Shown piece by piece: positions 19,697 through 28,794 of a stretch of DNA of 64,000 nucleotides; positions within the stretch are counted from its first letter, which is position 1; each line of letters begins with the position of its first letter. This DNA comes from Rhizobium lusitanum (GTDB lineage Bacteria; Pseudomonadota; Alphaproteobacteria; Rhizobiales; Rhizobiaceae), in the NCBI RefSeq assembly GCF_014189535.1, contig NZ_CP050308.1, forward strand, positions 2,021,501 through 2,085,500, written 5' to 3'. A model generated the notes under the pieces. The model did not search any database. It was given only the letters and a program-made list of their open reading frames with translations, and had not been told where the DNA came from. The translations under genes and the position numbers were made by a program.

Positions 19697-20655
19697 CAGG
19701 CGGAATGTTCCCTGACAGCATCAGCGACAATATCCCGAGGCACGGCCTCCGCACTGAGCGGCGCAAACCTCGCATCACCATCACGAGCCAGATCGAACAC
19801 CGTGTGCTTCTCCAGCGCCTTGGTCACGTCGTTGACGTCGCCGTCGAGATGCTCGGCCGGGATCAGATTGCCGATCAGGAAGTCGAAGCGGTCGCCGCGC
19901 TTGTTGAGGAGCTCGTGGAACACCGTCATGTCGCGCAGCTCCGTCGACCATTTGGCGAACCAGTAGAACAGCCCGGAATTGCGCGCCGTCAGGTGCACCG
20001 GCAGGATCGGCAGATTGTATTTGCGCGCAAGCCCGACGGCCGATGTCTTCCACGGCCGCTCGTTCAGTCTGCCGTTTGCCCAATAGGCGATGCGGCCGGA
20101 TGGGAAGAGCACGGTGACCTTGCCCTCGGCAACGGCGCGATTGGTGATTTGCAGCGTCTCGCGCGTCTTCAGCTTGCTCTTGTATTCTTCGCGCCATTCG
20201 ACCGGGATGATCATCTCGGAAAAGCGCGGATTGACCCGCACCGCATCGCGATTGGCAAACACCATCATGTCGGGCCGGCGCGATTTCAGGAGATCGAAGA
20301 CGGCAACGCCATCGGCAATGCCGGTCGGATGGTTGCTGACGAGAATGAACCCGCCGGAAGCGGGTATGCGCTCGGCATGGGTCACGCCGATATCGAGCTT
20401 CAGCAGGTCGCTCATATATTCGAAGCACTGGAAGCCCGGCAGCTTGGCGACGTCATCGGCGAATTCGATCGCCTTGTTGTAGCGCAGCAGCGTATAGAGA
20501 AAGGGTCGCATCACCGGCCAGAGCGGGTTGCGAACGATCTTCTGGCCGCGCTCGGCGATCAGCGTATCGACGATATGTCCGGGCTGGCCCTGGGACACCA
20601 AAGCGATCGCTTCTGCAAGTTGTCCCAATGCAGTTATCGAACCGCGACGTGCCAT
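19696..20655 (-). CDS. PlsC-like lysophospholipid acyltransferase family protein
   Basis: This 319-residue protein resembles 1-acylglycerol-3-phosphate acyltransferases. It has a catalytic-type motif SNHPTGIADG with His109 and Asp115, which gives H-x5-D instead of the classical H-x4-D, and a second block LFPSGRIAYW near residue 185. It could acylate a lipid or act on another alcohol acceptor. It overlaps the following kinase gene by one base, an uncommon pairing. It is divergent from xerC. Confidence 0.75.
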   Translation of the reverse strand: MARRGSITALGQLAEAIALVSQGQPGHIVDTLIAERGQKIVRNPLWPVMRPFLYTLLRYNKAIEFADDVAKLPGFQCFEYMSDLLKLDIGVTHAERIPASGGFILVSNHPTGIADGVAVFDLLKSRRPDMMVFANRDAVRVNPRFSEMIIPVEWREEYKSKLKTRETLQITNRAVAEGKVTVLFPSGRIAYWANGRLNERPWKTSAVGLARKYNLPILPVHLTARNSGLFYWFAKWSTELRDMTVFHELLNKRGDRFDFLIGNLIPAEHLDGDVNDVTKALEKHTVFDLARDGDARFAPLSAEAVPRDIVADAVREHSA

Positions 20656-20734
20656 GAAATGCCCTGGATGGTTGGGTTGTACTCTATCGCAATCGAATAT
20701 GATCGAAGCATGACAAGCGCCTCGCGCATAACCA

Positions 20735-20756
20735 CTTAAATCCGATTTGATTTAAG
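20735..20756. promoter_or_regulatory. Palindrome in the acyltransferase/xerC divergent region
   Basis: CTTAAATC and GATTTAAG form a perfect 8-base inverted repeat around CGATTT. It lies in the 240-base gap between divergent genes and could be an operator or a hairpin. Confidence 0.3.
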
Positions 20757-20897
20757 GAACAGCTTATACGCAGTTGAAAAGGGCTACTGTGTTCTTTCCG
20801 CACGCAAGGAAGCGCGGCGCAGTAGGATTGTTAGCGATTCCATAACCTTCCCTCCTTCAAAGTGGCAGAATGATTTTGGAATTCAAGGGGTTTTCCA

Positions 20898-21833
20898 CTG
20901 AACGAGTTGCTGATCATTGCCGACCCCAAGTTGATGGACGAGCGCAGCCGCTGGTTGGAGGTACTCGGCCAGGAACGCCGCCTGTCCGCCCACACGCTGG
21001 ATGCCTATGAGCGCGACACCCGGCAATTCTTGACCTTTCTGACCGGGCATCTTGGCGGCCCGGCAAGCATCAAGGATATCCAGGCACTGCGGCCCGCCGA
21101 TTTCCGTGGGTTTCTCGCAGCACGCCGTAAGGATGGCGCCGGCGCGCGTTCGCTTGGGCGCAATCTTGCCGGCCTTCGTTCGCTGCTGCGCTATCTCGAA
21201 AAGAAAGGTCTGGTGAATGCCGCCGGTGCCGGCGCGGTGCGCTCGCCAAAACAGCCGAAATCCCTGCCGAAGCCGCTGTCGGACACCCAGGCCATCACCG
21301 TCGTCAGCGACGAGGCGCAGATGCATGACGAGCCCTGGATCGCCGCGCGCGATGCGGCCGTGCTGACCTTGCTCTATGGCTGCGGCCTGCGCATCTCGGA
21401 AGCACTCGACCTCCTGCCGGAAGACATACGCCCCGGCGCGACGGCGCTACGCATTACCGGCAAGGGCAACAAGACACGGCTGGTGCCGCTGTTGCCCATC
21501 GTCGGCGAAGCGGTCGCGAGATACCGCGCGATCTGCCCCTATCATCTCGATGCCGGCTCCCCTCTTTTCCGTGGCGCGCGCGGCGGCAAGCTGCATGCCG
21601 GCATCATCCAGCGTGGCATGCAGAAGCTGCGCAGCGCCTTCGGCCTGCCGGACACGGCGACGCCGCATGCGCTGCGCCATTCCTTCGCCACGCACCTGCT
21701 GGCGGGCGGCGGTGACCTGCGCACGATCCAGGAGTTGCTCGGCCATGCAAGCCTCTCGACGACCCAGGTCTATACCGGCGTCGATTCCTCACGTCTGCTG
21801 GAAGTCTACGATCGGGCTCATCCGCGCGCGTAA
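20898..21833 (+). CDS. xerC: Tyrosine recombinase XerC
   Basis: XerC works with XerD at dif to resolve chromosome dimers. The product of about 311 residues has the N-terminal SAM-like core-binding domain and the catalytic residues Arg (CGLRISEA), Lys (GKGNKT), His-x2-Arg (HALRHSF), His (LGHASLS) and Tyr (YTGV). The start is unclear: no ATG, GTG or TTG follows the AAGGGG ribosome site (20885-20890) at normal spacing, but CTG at 20898 does (7 bases), giving MNELLI. The alternative is TTG at 20907 with a 16-base gap. A site-specific recombinase with another role cannot be excluded. Confidence 0.88.
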   Translation: MNELLIIADPKLMDERSRWLEVLGQERRLSAHTLDAYERDTRQFLTFLTGHLGGPASIKDIQALRPADFRGFLAARRKDGAGARSLGRNLAGLRSLLRYLEKKGLVNAAGAGAVRSPKQPKSLPKPLSDTQAITVVSDEAQMHDEPWIAARDAAVLTLLYGCGLRISEALDLLPEDIRPGATALRITGKGNKTRLVPLLPIVGEAVARYRAICPYHLDAGSPLFRGARGGKLHAGIIQRGMQKLRSAFGLPDTATPHALRHSFATHLLAGGGDLRTIQELLGHASLSTTQVYTGVDSSRLLEVYDRAHPRA

Positions 21834-21899
21834 GAAAGCGTTAACCCCCCGCGTTAAGGGAATATGCGTTTAGGGCGGATAGAGCAGAGACCAGTTTCG

Positions 21900-21942
21900 G
21901 CATGATCCTGTCCGGAGGCTATTTCGCAGCTTTCGGGATCAT
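21900..21942. repeat. RIME-like palindromic repeat, copy 1
   Basis: ATGATCC (21902-21908) and GGATCAT (21936-21942) flank a centre containing TCCGGA and TTTCGG. It resembles the intergenic mosaic elements common in rhizobia and matches three other copies in the window. Confidence 0.5.
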
Positions 21943-21966
21943 ATATTCTGCTTTCGGAAGGTTGGG

Positions 21967-23058
21967 ATGATATCTGCTCTCGGGATCAAGACGGCGCGGC
22001 TGACGACACCGAGGCCCGGTGATATTTTCCTGTGGCTGGCGACTGCCTTTCCAGTGATGCTCGTCATCGCGTTGATCGTGGCGATACTATCATCGGTGCC
22101 GGCGCATGCCGACGAGACAGTGTCAGACAGCTGCGGCGGCAAGAACCTCATGGCCGAGCTGCAGAAGAGCGATCCCGCCAAATATGCCTCGATCCTCGCA
22201 GACGGCGACAAGGTCGCGAACGGCAAAGGCATCTTCTGGAAGATCGAAAAAACCGGCCTGCAACCCTCCTGGCTGCTCGGCACGATGCATGTCAGCGACA
22301 CGCGCGTAACGACCATGCCGAAGGGCGCTGCCGAGGCCAGCGCCGCGGCCGATACGATCATCGTCGAATCCGACGAGATCCTCGACGACAAGAAGGCGGC
22401 AGCCGCCCTCTTCATCAACCCGCAGCTGACCATGCTGCCGAACGGCGGGACCATCGGTCAGCATCTGTCGACCGAGGATAATGCGCGACTGGAAGCGGCC
22501 CTGAAACAACGCGGCGTGCCGCTTGCGGCCGTGTCCCACATGCAGCCATGGCTGATATCGAGCTCCTTCCAGATGACCGGCTGCGAAATCCGCCGCAAGG
22601 CGTCCGGCGTGAAATTCCTCGATCAGAAGCTCGCCGCCGATGCTAGCGCCAGCGGCAAGCAGGTCAAGGGCCTGGAGACGCTGGCCGAACAGGCCAAGGC
22701 GATGAGCGACCTGCCGATCGAGCTGCACCTGAAGTCGCTGCTCCAGACGCTGGAACTCGGCGACAAGATCAACGACATTAACGAAACGATGACCGACCTC
22801 TATCTCACGGGCAATATCGGCGCCATCATGCCGATGCTGAAGGACGTCGACCCGGATCAGACACTATCCGACGACGATGCATCCGCCTTTGAGCAGCGCA
22901 TCATTCTCGACCGCAACAAGGTGATGGCCGAGCGCGCAGCCCCGATCCTCGCCAAGGGTAACGTCTTCATGGCTGTCGGCGCGCTGCATCTGGCGGGCGA
23001 CCAGGGGCTGGTGACGCTGCTGCGCAAGCAGGGCTTCACAGTCACAGCAGTCAACTGA
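21967..23058 (+). CDS. TraB/GumN family protein
   Basis: This 363-residue protein has an N-terminal hydrophobic signal/anchor (about 22-48, ending AHA before DETVSDSC), so it is exported or membrane-attached. The TraB/GumN domain shows the motif LLGTMHV near residue 106 and the C-terminal motif GALHLAGDQGLVTLL. The family is thought to be metal-dependent hydrolases related to the TIKI proteins, but no bacterial substrate is firmly established. It stands alone. Its last 8 bases overlap the end of the convergent DUF2867 gene. Confidence 0.85.
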   Translation: MISALGIKTARLTTPRPGDIFLWLATAFPVMLVIALIVAILSSVPAHADETVSDSCGGKNLMAELQKSDPAKYASILADGDKVANGKGIFWKIEKTGLQPSWLLGTMHVSDTRVTTMPKGAAEASAAADTIIVESDEILDDKKAAAALFINPQLTMLPNGGTIGQHLSTEDNARLEAALKQRGVPLAAVSHMQPWLISSSFQMTGCEIRRKASGVKFLDQKLAADASASGKQVKGLETLAEQAKAMSDLPIELHLKSLLQTLELGDKINDINETMTDLYLTGNIGAIMPMLKDVDPDQTLSDDDASAFEQRIILDRNKVMAERAAPILAKGNVFMAVGALHLAGDQGLVTLLRKQGFTVTAVN

Positions 23059-23539
23059 CGCGTCTGCCGAAATCCGTAAGCATTGTCTCGAGAATCAGCC
23101 GGTGGAACGGCGTGATCACGGCGAGATAGATCTTGCCAAGCAGGATGTTCCGCTTCACCAGCGTCGTCGCATCGACGAGCCGGCGTCCCTCACCATCATC
23201 CCGCACATCGATCACGACGCGGAAATCGAGATGCTTGTCATCGAATCCGAGAACGACCTGGTTGTCCGATTTGCTGACAACCGGGAAGAAGCCGACCATT
23301 TCCGGCCCGTCCGGTGCACGATATTCGCTGGATTTCAGGCCGAAAACGCCGGTCACCGCGTCGCGCAGCCTTAGCAAGGCCCGCACCCAGAGCGGAAAAT
23401 GGTCGAGTATCATGCGCGCAGCAGCCATCGCCGTGAAATCCGATGTCGGAACTTGCAGCTCGAAACAATCCGCCCAATCAGCCCCCGGCAATGCGGGGTG
23501 TGGCATACGTGGTTTAACCATGATGGGCTTTGCCGGCAT
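23051..23539 (-). CDS. DUF2867 family protein
   Basis: This 162-residue protein matches the general form of DUF2867: an N-terminal WADCFELQV-type start, a central helix with FPLWVRALLRLRDAV, and a C-terminal segment GKIYLAVITPFHRLILETML. The family has no known function but often carries a hydrophobic C-terminal helix. It is the last gene on the minus strand after the M16 peptidase, 103 bases away, and overlaps the end of the TraB/GumN gene. Confidence 0.75.
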   Translation of the reverse strand: MPAKPIMVKPRMPHPALPGADWADCFELQVPTSDFTAMAAARMILDHFPLWVRALLRLRDAVTGVFGLKSSEYRAPDGPEMVGFFPVVSKSDNQVVLGFDDKHLDFRVVIDVRDDGEGRRLVDATTLVKRNILLGKIYLAVITPFHRLILETMLTDFGRRVS

Positions 23540-23642
23540 CGTCTCATCCTCTGTTTCGGCTGCCGCAGTCTAGCACGTTCAACACACAGCAAGGCACACA
23601 AACAGCGGCTGCGGCAATTCGCCAGACGCAACCGGAAAGTGA

Positions 23643-26504
23643 TCAACGCACCGCCGATCCATCGGTTGGCAGTATTTTCATCCGCCAGAAGGTTTCCGGC
23701 TTCAAATATGTGGTCGCGATGGCGCGGATATCCTGCGCTGTTATCGACTGATAGCCGTTGACGCTGCTGCGAATCCGCTCGAGACGCCGAGGGTCTGTCT
23801 GGGCGCCGTGCAGGCCCTCCAGCCAGTAGCCGTTGGTCTGTTGCGAGCGCTTTATCTCCTCGACCATCGGCGCTTTTGCCCGCGTCAGCTCGTCCGGCGA
23901 GACGTCGCTATCCCGTAGATCGGCGGCGATCTTGTCCACGAGATCGAAGAAATGGTCCACTTTGGCCGGCGTTGTCTCGACATAGACGTAGGTAAAACCG
24001 TAACCCGGAATTGATCTGGACAGATCGACATCGCCCTGCGGGCTATAGGTCGCGCCCTCGGCAACGCGGAACTGGTCGACCAGACGATTCTGGAAGATCG
24101 CTCCCGTAACATTGGCGGCGGCAGCACGCGGCAAATCCGACAGGAAATCACCGATCGGCGCGGCGACCACTGCGCCAGCGTTGTCGCTTCGCCCGTCCTG
24201 AGAGCGCTCAACCGGCTGAGGTGTCGGTGCCGGGAAATGAACATCCGGACCATCGGCCTGCTTCTGCGCACCGCCACGCGTTGGCAGGGCACCGAAGGTC
24301 TGCGCCGTCATGCGGATCGCGTCGTCCACCTTGACATCGCCGACGACGATAACCTCGATCTGCCCGTTGGACAGGAGTGGCCGCAACAGCCCCTCGAAAT
24401 CTTCCGGCTTGGCATCCAGCAATTGCGCCCGATCCGGGAACGTCCATCGTGGATCGTTGGAATGCAGGAGACCAGCAAGATCGCGGCTGATAACCGCGCC
24501 GGGTGTCGCTTGAAGCTGGGGGAGACTGTTCAGATAGGCCTGCTGGACCCGCTTGAAAACATCGGGACGGTAAGCCGCGTCCGAGGCAGAGGCCGTCAGG
24601 AGCTGCAATTGTGTTGCCAGATCGTCTGGCCGGGTGGCCCCCTCGAATCTGAACGAACCGTCCTGGATGGAAAAGCCATTGCCAACGACATTGGCGGCAA
24701 GGGCTTTTTGCATGTCATCGTAGTCGATCGCCTTCAACCCGGACAGCGCCACCGCCGGTGCTGCCCAGATTGGCAGCGGACGATCATGCGGCAGATCAAG
24801 CCGGCCGCGGCCAATATTGGCACGCACCAGCACCTGATCGGTACTGAACGTGGTAGGCTTGATGGTCAGACTGACGCCATTGGCAAAGCGCACCATCGTG
24901 ATGCCGAGATCCTCGATCGCATGCTGTTCGACGACGGCGCCCGGCGGTCCGAAATTTATGTAGGGCCAGATCGCCGATGCCGTATGTTCCGGCGCGGTAA
25001 CGGGCACAGCGCGAGAACCGGCATAGGCCGTCTCGACAGTCGCGGCACCACCATCAGGCATTTGTGGGGCCTGCAGTACCAACAGCGGACCATTGCCGGT
25101 AAAGACGTGTTGAAGAGTTCGATTGACCTCATTCGCAGTCAGGCCCTTCACCGCGACGTCGAAGAGTGAGAGATCTTCCGCCGGCGAGGTGAAAACCAGG
25201 TTCTCGCCTGCGCTCCAGGCCAGTGTCGTGGCTAAATCGGGACTTGCGCGCGTTGCGGCGCCGCCGGCAGCCGCCTGCAGCATCGAGCGATATTCGGTGA
25301 TTTCGCGGTCGATCTCGCTTTGCTCGGCGCCGAACTGGACAATACGGCGCTGCTCCTGATCGATGGCAACAAGTGCCGCCTGCCATTTGTCGGGATCGGA
25401 ATCGGCGGCAATCATCGCGATGTGAGCGGACTTGTAGAGATCCTGCGATCCCGCCTGCGCGCTGACAAAGGGCGGGTTGGGCTGCTGCGCCAAAACAGAC
25501 AGGCGTCGGTTAAGGACAGCAAGGCCAATAGTCTCGACCAGATCCGCGCGACGCTTGGCAGCACTGTCCGGGGACGCATCATAGGGACTGGTCCAGGCAA
25601 TCTGCACGCGGGTCGCACCGCCCGGCACAATGACGGTTTCGACCCGCTGCCCTTGCTTTTCAAGAACGCCGAGATCGGGCTCGGTCGGCGCCGGCGTCGC
25701 CGACGTCCAGTTGCCGAAACGGCTGCGAATATCGGCTTCGATCGCCGCTGCATCGATATCGCCGACCACGATCAGGGTGGCGCGATCCGGGCGGTAATTG
25801 GAACGGTAATAATCCCGAACCAGATCGACGGGCGCATTGCGAATGATGTCGGTCTTGCCGATCGGCGGCCGCAGGGGCACGCGCTGACCCGGCAGCAGCA
25901 GATTCATGAAGCCGATACCGCCACGATATTGCGGCGTATCACGTAGCTTCTCCTCCGAGAGGATGACGCCGCGCTCGCGATCAAAGGCACCAGCATCGAG
26001 CGTGAGTTCGCTCGCCGTCTCGCGCATCAGCATCAGGCCGGTGGAAACCGTATCGGGTTTGGCCTCCGGGAGATCGAGCGAATAGACGGTCTCGTTATAG
26101 CCGGTGGAGGCATTGGTATCCGGACCGAAGGCTAGACCCAGGCGCTGAAGGGTCCGAATCATCTCGCCTTCGGGCACATGGGTGGAGCCCTTGAAGGCCA
26201 TATGCTCGAGAAAATGCGCCAGCCCCTGCTGGTCGTCATTTTCCTGGAGTGAGCCGGTCGCAATGCGAAACCGGATCGCCACCTGCCCCGAGGGCGTCGC
26301 ATTGTGCATGACGGCGAAGCGCATGCCGTTGGGCAGCGTGCCAAAGCGAACACCGGGCTCGGCCGGCAGATCGCTGGTGGCTTGCGGCCAGCCGGGGGCA
26401 GGCACTTCGGCGCGAGCCGGCAGCGCTCCGGTCACAAGGACCGTGAGCGCCATGACCATGAAAAATTGCAGAAATACGGCAGCGACTGGAGCTTGGCGTG
26501 ACAT
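23643..26504 (-). CDS. M16 family zinc metallopeptidase, periplasmic
   Basis: This 953-residue protein is a two-repeat M16 (pitrilysin-type) peptidase. A signal peptide of about 33 residues (MALTVLVTGALPARA) directs export. The first repeat has the inverted zinc motif HFLEH with a downstream Glu-rich segment (DRERGVILSEE); the second repeat lacks the motif, as in the family. ATG 26504 is chosen as it starts the signal peptide; the frame is open 14 codons further. It lies 117 bases after lpdA on the same strand. The peptide substrates are unknown. Confidence 0.88.
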   Translation of the reverse strand: MSRQAPVAAVFLQFFMVMALTVLVTGALPARAEVPAPGWPQATSDLPAEPGVRFGTLPNGMRFAVMHNATPSGQVAIRFRIATGSLQENDDQQGLAHFLEHMAFKGSTHVPEGEMIRTLQRLGLAFGPDTNASTGYNETVYSLDLPEAKPDTVSTGLMLMRETASELTLDAGAFDRERGVILSEEKLRDTPQYRGGIGFMNLLLPGQRVPLRPPIGKTDIIRNAPVDLVRDYYRSNYRPDRATLIVVGDIDAAAIEADIRSRFGNWTSATPAPTEPDLGVLEKQGQRVETVIVPGGATRVQIAWTSPYDASPDSAAKRRADLVETIGLAVLNRRLSVLAQQPNPPFVSAQAGSQDLYKSAHIAMIAADSDPDKWQAALVAIDQEQRRIVQFGAEQSEIDREITEYRSMLQAAAGGAATRASPDLATTLAWSAGENLVFTSPAEDLSLFDVAVKGLTANEVNRTLQHVFTGNGPLLVLQAPQMPDGGAATVETAYAGSRAVPVTAPEHTASAIWPYINFGPPGAVVEQHAIEDLGITMVRFANGVSLTIKPTTFSTDQVLVRANIGRGRLDLPHDRPLPIWAAPAVALSGLKAIDYDDMQKALAANVVGNGFSIQDGSFRFEGATRPDDLATQLQLLTASASDAAYRPDVFKRVQQAYLNSLPQLQATPGAVISRDLAGLLHSNDPRWTFPDRAQLLDAKPEDFEGLLRPLLSNGQIEVIVVGDVKVDDAIRMTAQTFGALPTRGGAQKQADGPDVHFPAPTPQPVERSQDGRSDNAGAVVAAPIGDFLSDLPRAAAANVTGAIFQNRLVDQFRVAEGATYSPQGDVDLSRSIPGYGFTYVYVETTPAKVDHFFDLVDKIAADLRDSDVSPDELTRAKAPMVEEIKRSQQTNGYWLEGLHGAQTDPRRLERIRSSVNGYQSITAQDIRAIATTYLKPETFWRMKILPTDGSAVR

Positions 26505-26621
26505 GCTTGCTTCGTTTTTGAGGAGAGCTTCGATAATGCGATGCACGAGAATTTCCCGTTCATCGCATCATCACGCATGCATTGCAATCCTAGCCCTCAA
26601 CCCCTGTCGGAGCGCCGGTTC

Positions 26622-28028
26622 TTACATATGGATCGGCTTGAAGAAGGTCGCGAGGGCTGCTTCCTTCACGGCTTCCGACATGGTCGGATGCGCATGGCAG
26701 GTACGGCCGAGATCTTCCGACGAACCGCCAAATTCCATCAGCACGGTGATCTCGTGGATCATCTCGCCGGCGCCGAAGCCGACGATGTGGCCGCCGAGAA
26801 CGCGGTCGGTTTCCTTGTCCGCCAGGATCTTGACGAAACCGTCCGTCGCCAGCATGGCGCGGGCGCGGCCGTTGGCGGAGAACGGGAACTTGCCGACCTT
26901 GTAGGCGATGCCCGCCGCCTTCAGCTCTTCCTCGGTCTTGCCGACGGAGGCGACTTCCGGCTGCGTGTAGACCACGCTCGGAATGACGTCGTAGTTCACA
27001 TGACCCGCCTGGCCGGCGAGGATTTCGGCGAGCGCCACACCCTCATCTTCCGCCTTGTGTGCCAGCATCGGACCCTTCACCACGTCACCGATGGCATAGA
27101 TGCCCGCAACATTGGTCTTGAAGTGACCATCGATTTCGACGCGGCCACGATTGTCGAGCACAACGCCTGCTTCTTCGAGGCCGAGGCCAGCCGTGTAGGG
27201 CTTGCGGCCGGTGGAGACCAGCACGACATCGGCATCGAGCACCACCTTGTCGCCGCCCTTGACGGGCTCGAAGGTGACCTTTGCGCCCTTGCCGACCTTT
27301 TCGACGCCGACAACCTTGGCGCCGAGATGGAAGGTGATGCCCTGCTTGGCGAGCAGGCGCTGGAACTGCTTGGAAACTTCGCCGTCCATGCCGCCGAGAA
27401 TGTTATCGAGATATTCGACCACGGTGACCTTGGAGCCGAGACGCGACCAGACCGAGCCAAGTTCGAGACCGATAACGCCGCCGCCGACGACGACCAGATT
27501 TTCCGGCACCTTGTCGAGTGCGATGCCGCCGGTGGACGAGATGATGACCTTCTCATCGATTTCGAGCGGCACGCCCGGAATGCCGGCAACGTCGGAGCCG
27601 GTGGCGATGACGATGTTCTTGCCCTCGATCTCGGTCACCTTTCCGTCCTCGGCCGTGACGGAGACCTTGCCGGCGGAAACGATCTTGCCGGTGCCCTGGA
27701 AGGTATCGATCTTGTTCTTCTTGAAGAGGAAGGCGACGCCATCGACGTTCGACTTCACGGTCGCATCCTTGTGCGCCAGCATCTTCGGAAGGTTGAGCGT
27801 CGGCGCGGAAACTTCGACGCCGAGCGCATCCATGCCGTGGCCGGCATGATGGAACACTTCGGAAGCGTGCAGCAGCGCCTTGGACGGGATGCAGCCGACA
27901 TTGAGGCAGGTGCCGCCATAGGTGGCGCGCTTTTCGATGACCGCGACCTTGAGGCCAAGTTGTGCAGCCTTGACGGCGCAGACATAGCCACCGGGGCCGG
28001 TTCCGATAATGATCACATCGTAGGACAT
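26622..28028 (-). CDS. lpdA: Dihydrolipoyl dehydrogenase (E3)
   Basis: E3 reoxidises the lipoyl groups of 2-oxoacid dehydrogenase complexes using FAD and NAD+. The 468-residue product has the FAD motif GTGPGGYVCAVKAAQLG at about residues 9-25, the redox disulfide GGTCLNVGCIPSK at about 38-50, an NAD motif VVGGGVIGLELGSVW, and the C-terminal His-Glu pair in HAHPTMSEAV. It lies downstream of odhA and odhB in the same direction, and so most likely serves the 2-oxoglutarate dehydrogenase complex. A mosaic repeat lies just upstream. Confidence 0.97.
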   Translation of the reverse strand: MSYDVIIIGTGPGGYVCAVKAAQLGLKVAVIEKRATYGGTCLNVGCIPSKALLHASEVFHHAGHGMDALGVEVSAPTLNLPKMLAHKDATVKSNVDGVAFLFKKNKIDTFQGTGKIVSAGKVSVTAEDGKVTEIEGKNIVIATGSDVAGIPGVPLEIDEKVIISSTGGIALDKVPENLVVVGGGVIGLELGSVWSRLGSKVTVVEYLDNILGGMDGEVSKQFQRLLAKQGITFHLGAKVVGVEKVGKGAKVTFEPVKGGDKVVLDADVVLVSTGRKPYTAGLGLEEAGVVLDNRGRVEIDGHFKTNVAGIYAIGDVVKGPMLAHKAEDEGVALAEILAGQAGHVNYDVIPSVVYTQPEVASVGKTEEELKAAGIAYKVGKFPFSANGRARAMLATDGFVKILADKETDRVLGGHIVGFGAGEMIHEITVLMEFGGSSEDLGRTCHAHPTMSEAVKEAALATFFKPIHM

Positions 28029-28054
28029 GGTTTAATTTCCTTGTTTTGTATCTC

Positions 28055-28133
28055 TAGAGCGTCATGACGCTCTAATTATTTGATTAAGCATGATTTTATC
28101 CGAAAACCGCTGCGCACTTTTCGGGATCATGCT
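28055..28133. repeat. RIME-like composite repeat, copy 2
   Basis: A perfect 20-base palindrome (TAGAGCGTCA and its mirror, 28055-28074) is followed by AGCATGAT (28087-28094) and ATCATGCT (28126-28133) flanking a GC-rich centre with CCGAAAACCG and TTTTCGG. This two-part layout is typical of rhizobial intergenic mosaic repeats. It fills the gap between lysE and lpdA. Confidence 0.65.
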
Positions 28134-28137
28134 CGAG

Positions 28138-28776
28138 TTAATCTGCCGCCCGCGCCAAGGCGAGGCGGATGCCGAAGCCGACAAGTGCGGCGCCGGTGAT
28201 GCGGTTGAACCATTTGCCGCTGGCGATGAAACGATCGCGGATCGGCTTGACTGTGAAGAAGACGGAGACGCCGGCAAACCAGGCGACCAGCGCCGTCGCC
28301 ATGCCGATGCCATAGCTGAACTGAATCAGCGCCGGCGTATCGTGATGCACAAGCGTCGAAAACAGCGACAGGAAGAACAGCACCGGCTTCGGATTGAGCG
28401 CATTGGTGATGAAGCCCGTCGCCAGGCAGCGCCAGACGGACACCGGCTTGCGATCCTCGTCGGTAATCTCGATTTCCTTGACGTTGAAACCCGGCTCGCG
28501 GAAGGACTTGATGCCGAGATAGACGAGATAAAGGACGCCGGCCCACTTGATCGCGCTGAACAGCATCAGCGATTGCGAGACGATCAGGCCGAGGCCGAGA
28601 ATGGTGTAGCTGATGTGGAAGAGCAGCGAGAAGCCCATGCCGAGGCCAGTCATCATCGCCGCGCGGCGGCCATGCACGATGCTCTGGCGCAGGATCACCG
28701 CAAAGTCGGCGCCCGGAACGACAATGAAGATCGAAAACACGGCCATCAGGCCGAGGAATTCCCAAACATATTGCAT
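28138..28776 (-). CDS. LysE family amino-acid/metabolite exporter
   Basis: This 212-residue membrane protein has about six hydrophobic segments and the LysE/RhtB family start FSIFIVVPGADFAVILRQSIVHGRRAAMMTGLGMGFS. Members export amino acids or related solutes; the solute here is unknown. An overlapping frame of equal length is a shadow without membrane helices. It lies 18 bases after the SDR gene in the long TCA-cycle run, before the mosaic repeat. Confidence 0.88.
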   Translation of the reverse strand: MQYVWEFLGLMAVFSIFIVVPGADFAVILRQSIVHGRRAAMMTGLGMGFSLLFHISYTILGLGLIVSQSLMLFSAIKWAGVLYLVYLGIKSFREPGFNVKEIEITDEDRKPVSVWRCLATGFITNALNPKPVLFFLSLFSTLVHHDTPALIQFSYGIGMATALVAWFAGVSVFFTVKPIRDRFIASGKWFNRITGAALVGFGIRLALARAAD

Positions 28777-28794
28777 AGTTTCCGCCTTCTCCGC

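Noticed and set aside
28127..28765. 212-codon frame overlapping the LysE gene in another frame
   Set aside because: It has no membrane helices and is Arg/His-rich; the LysE frame has the family motif and topology.
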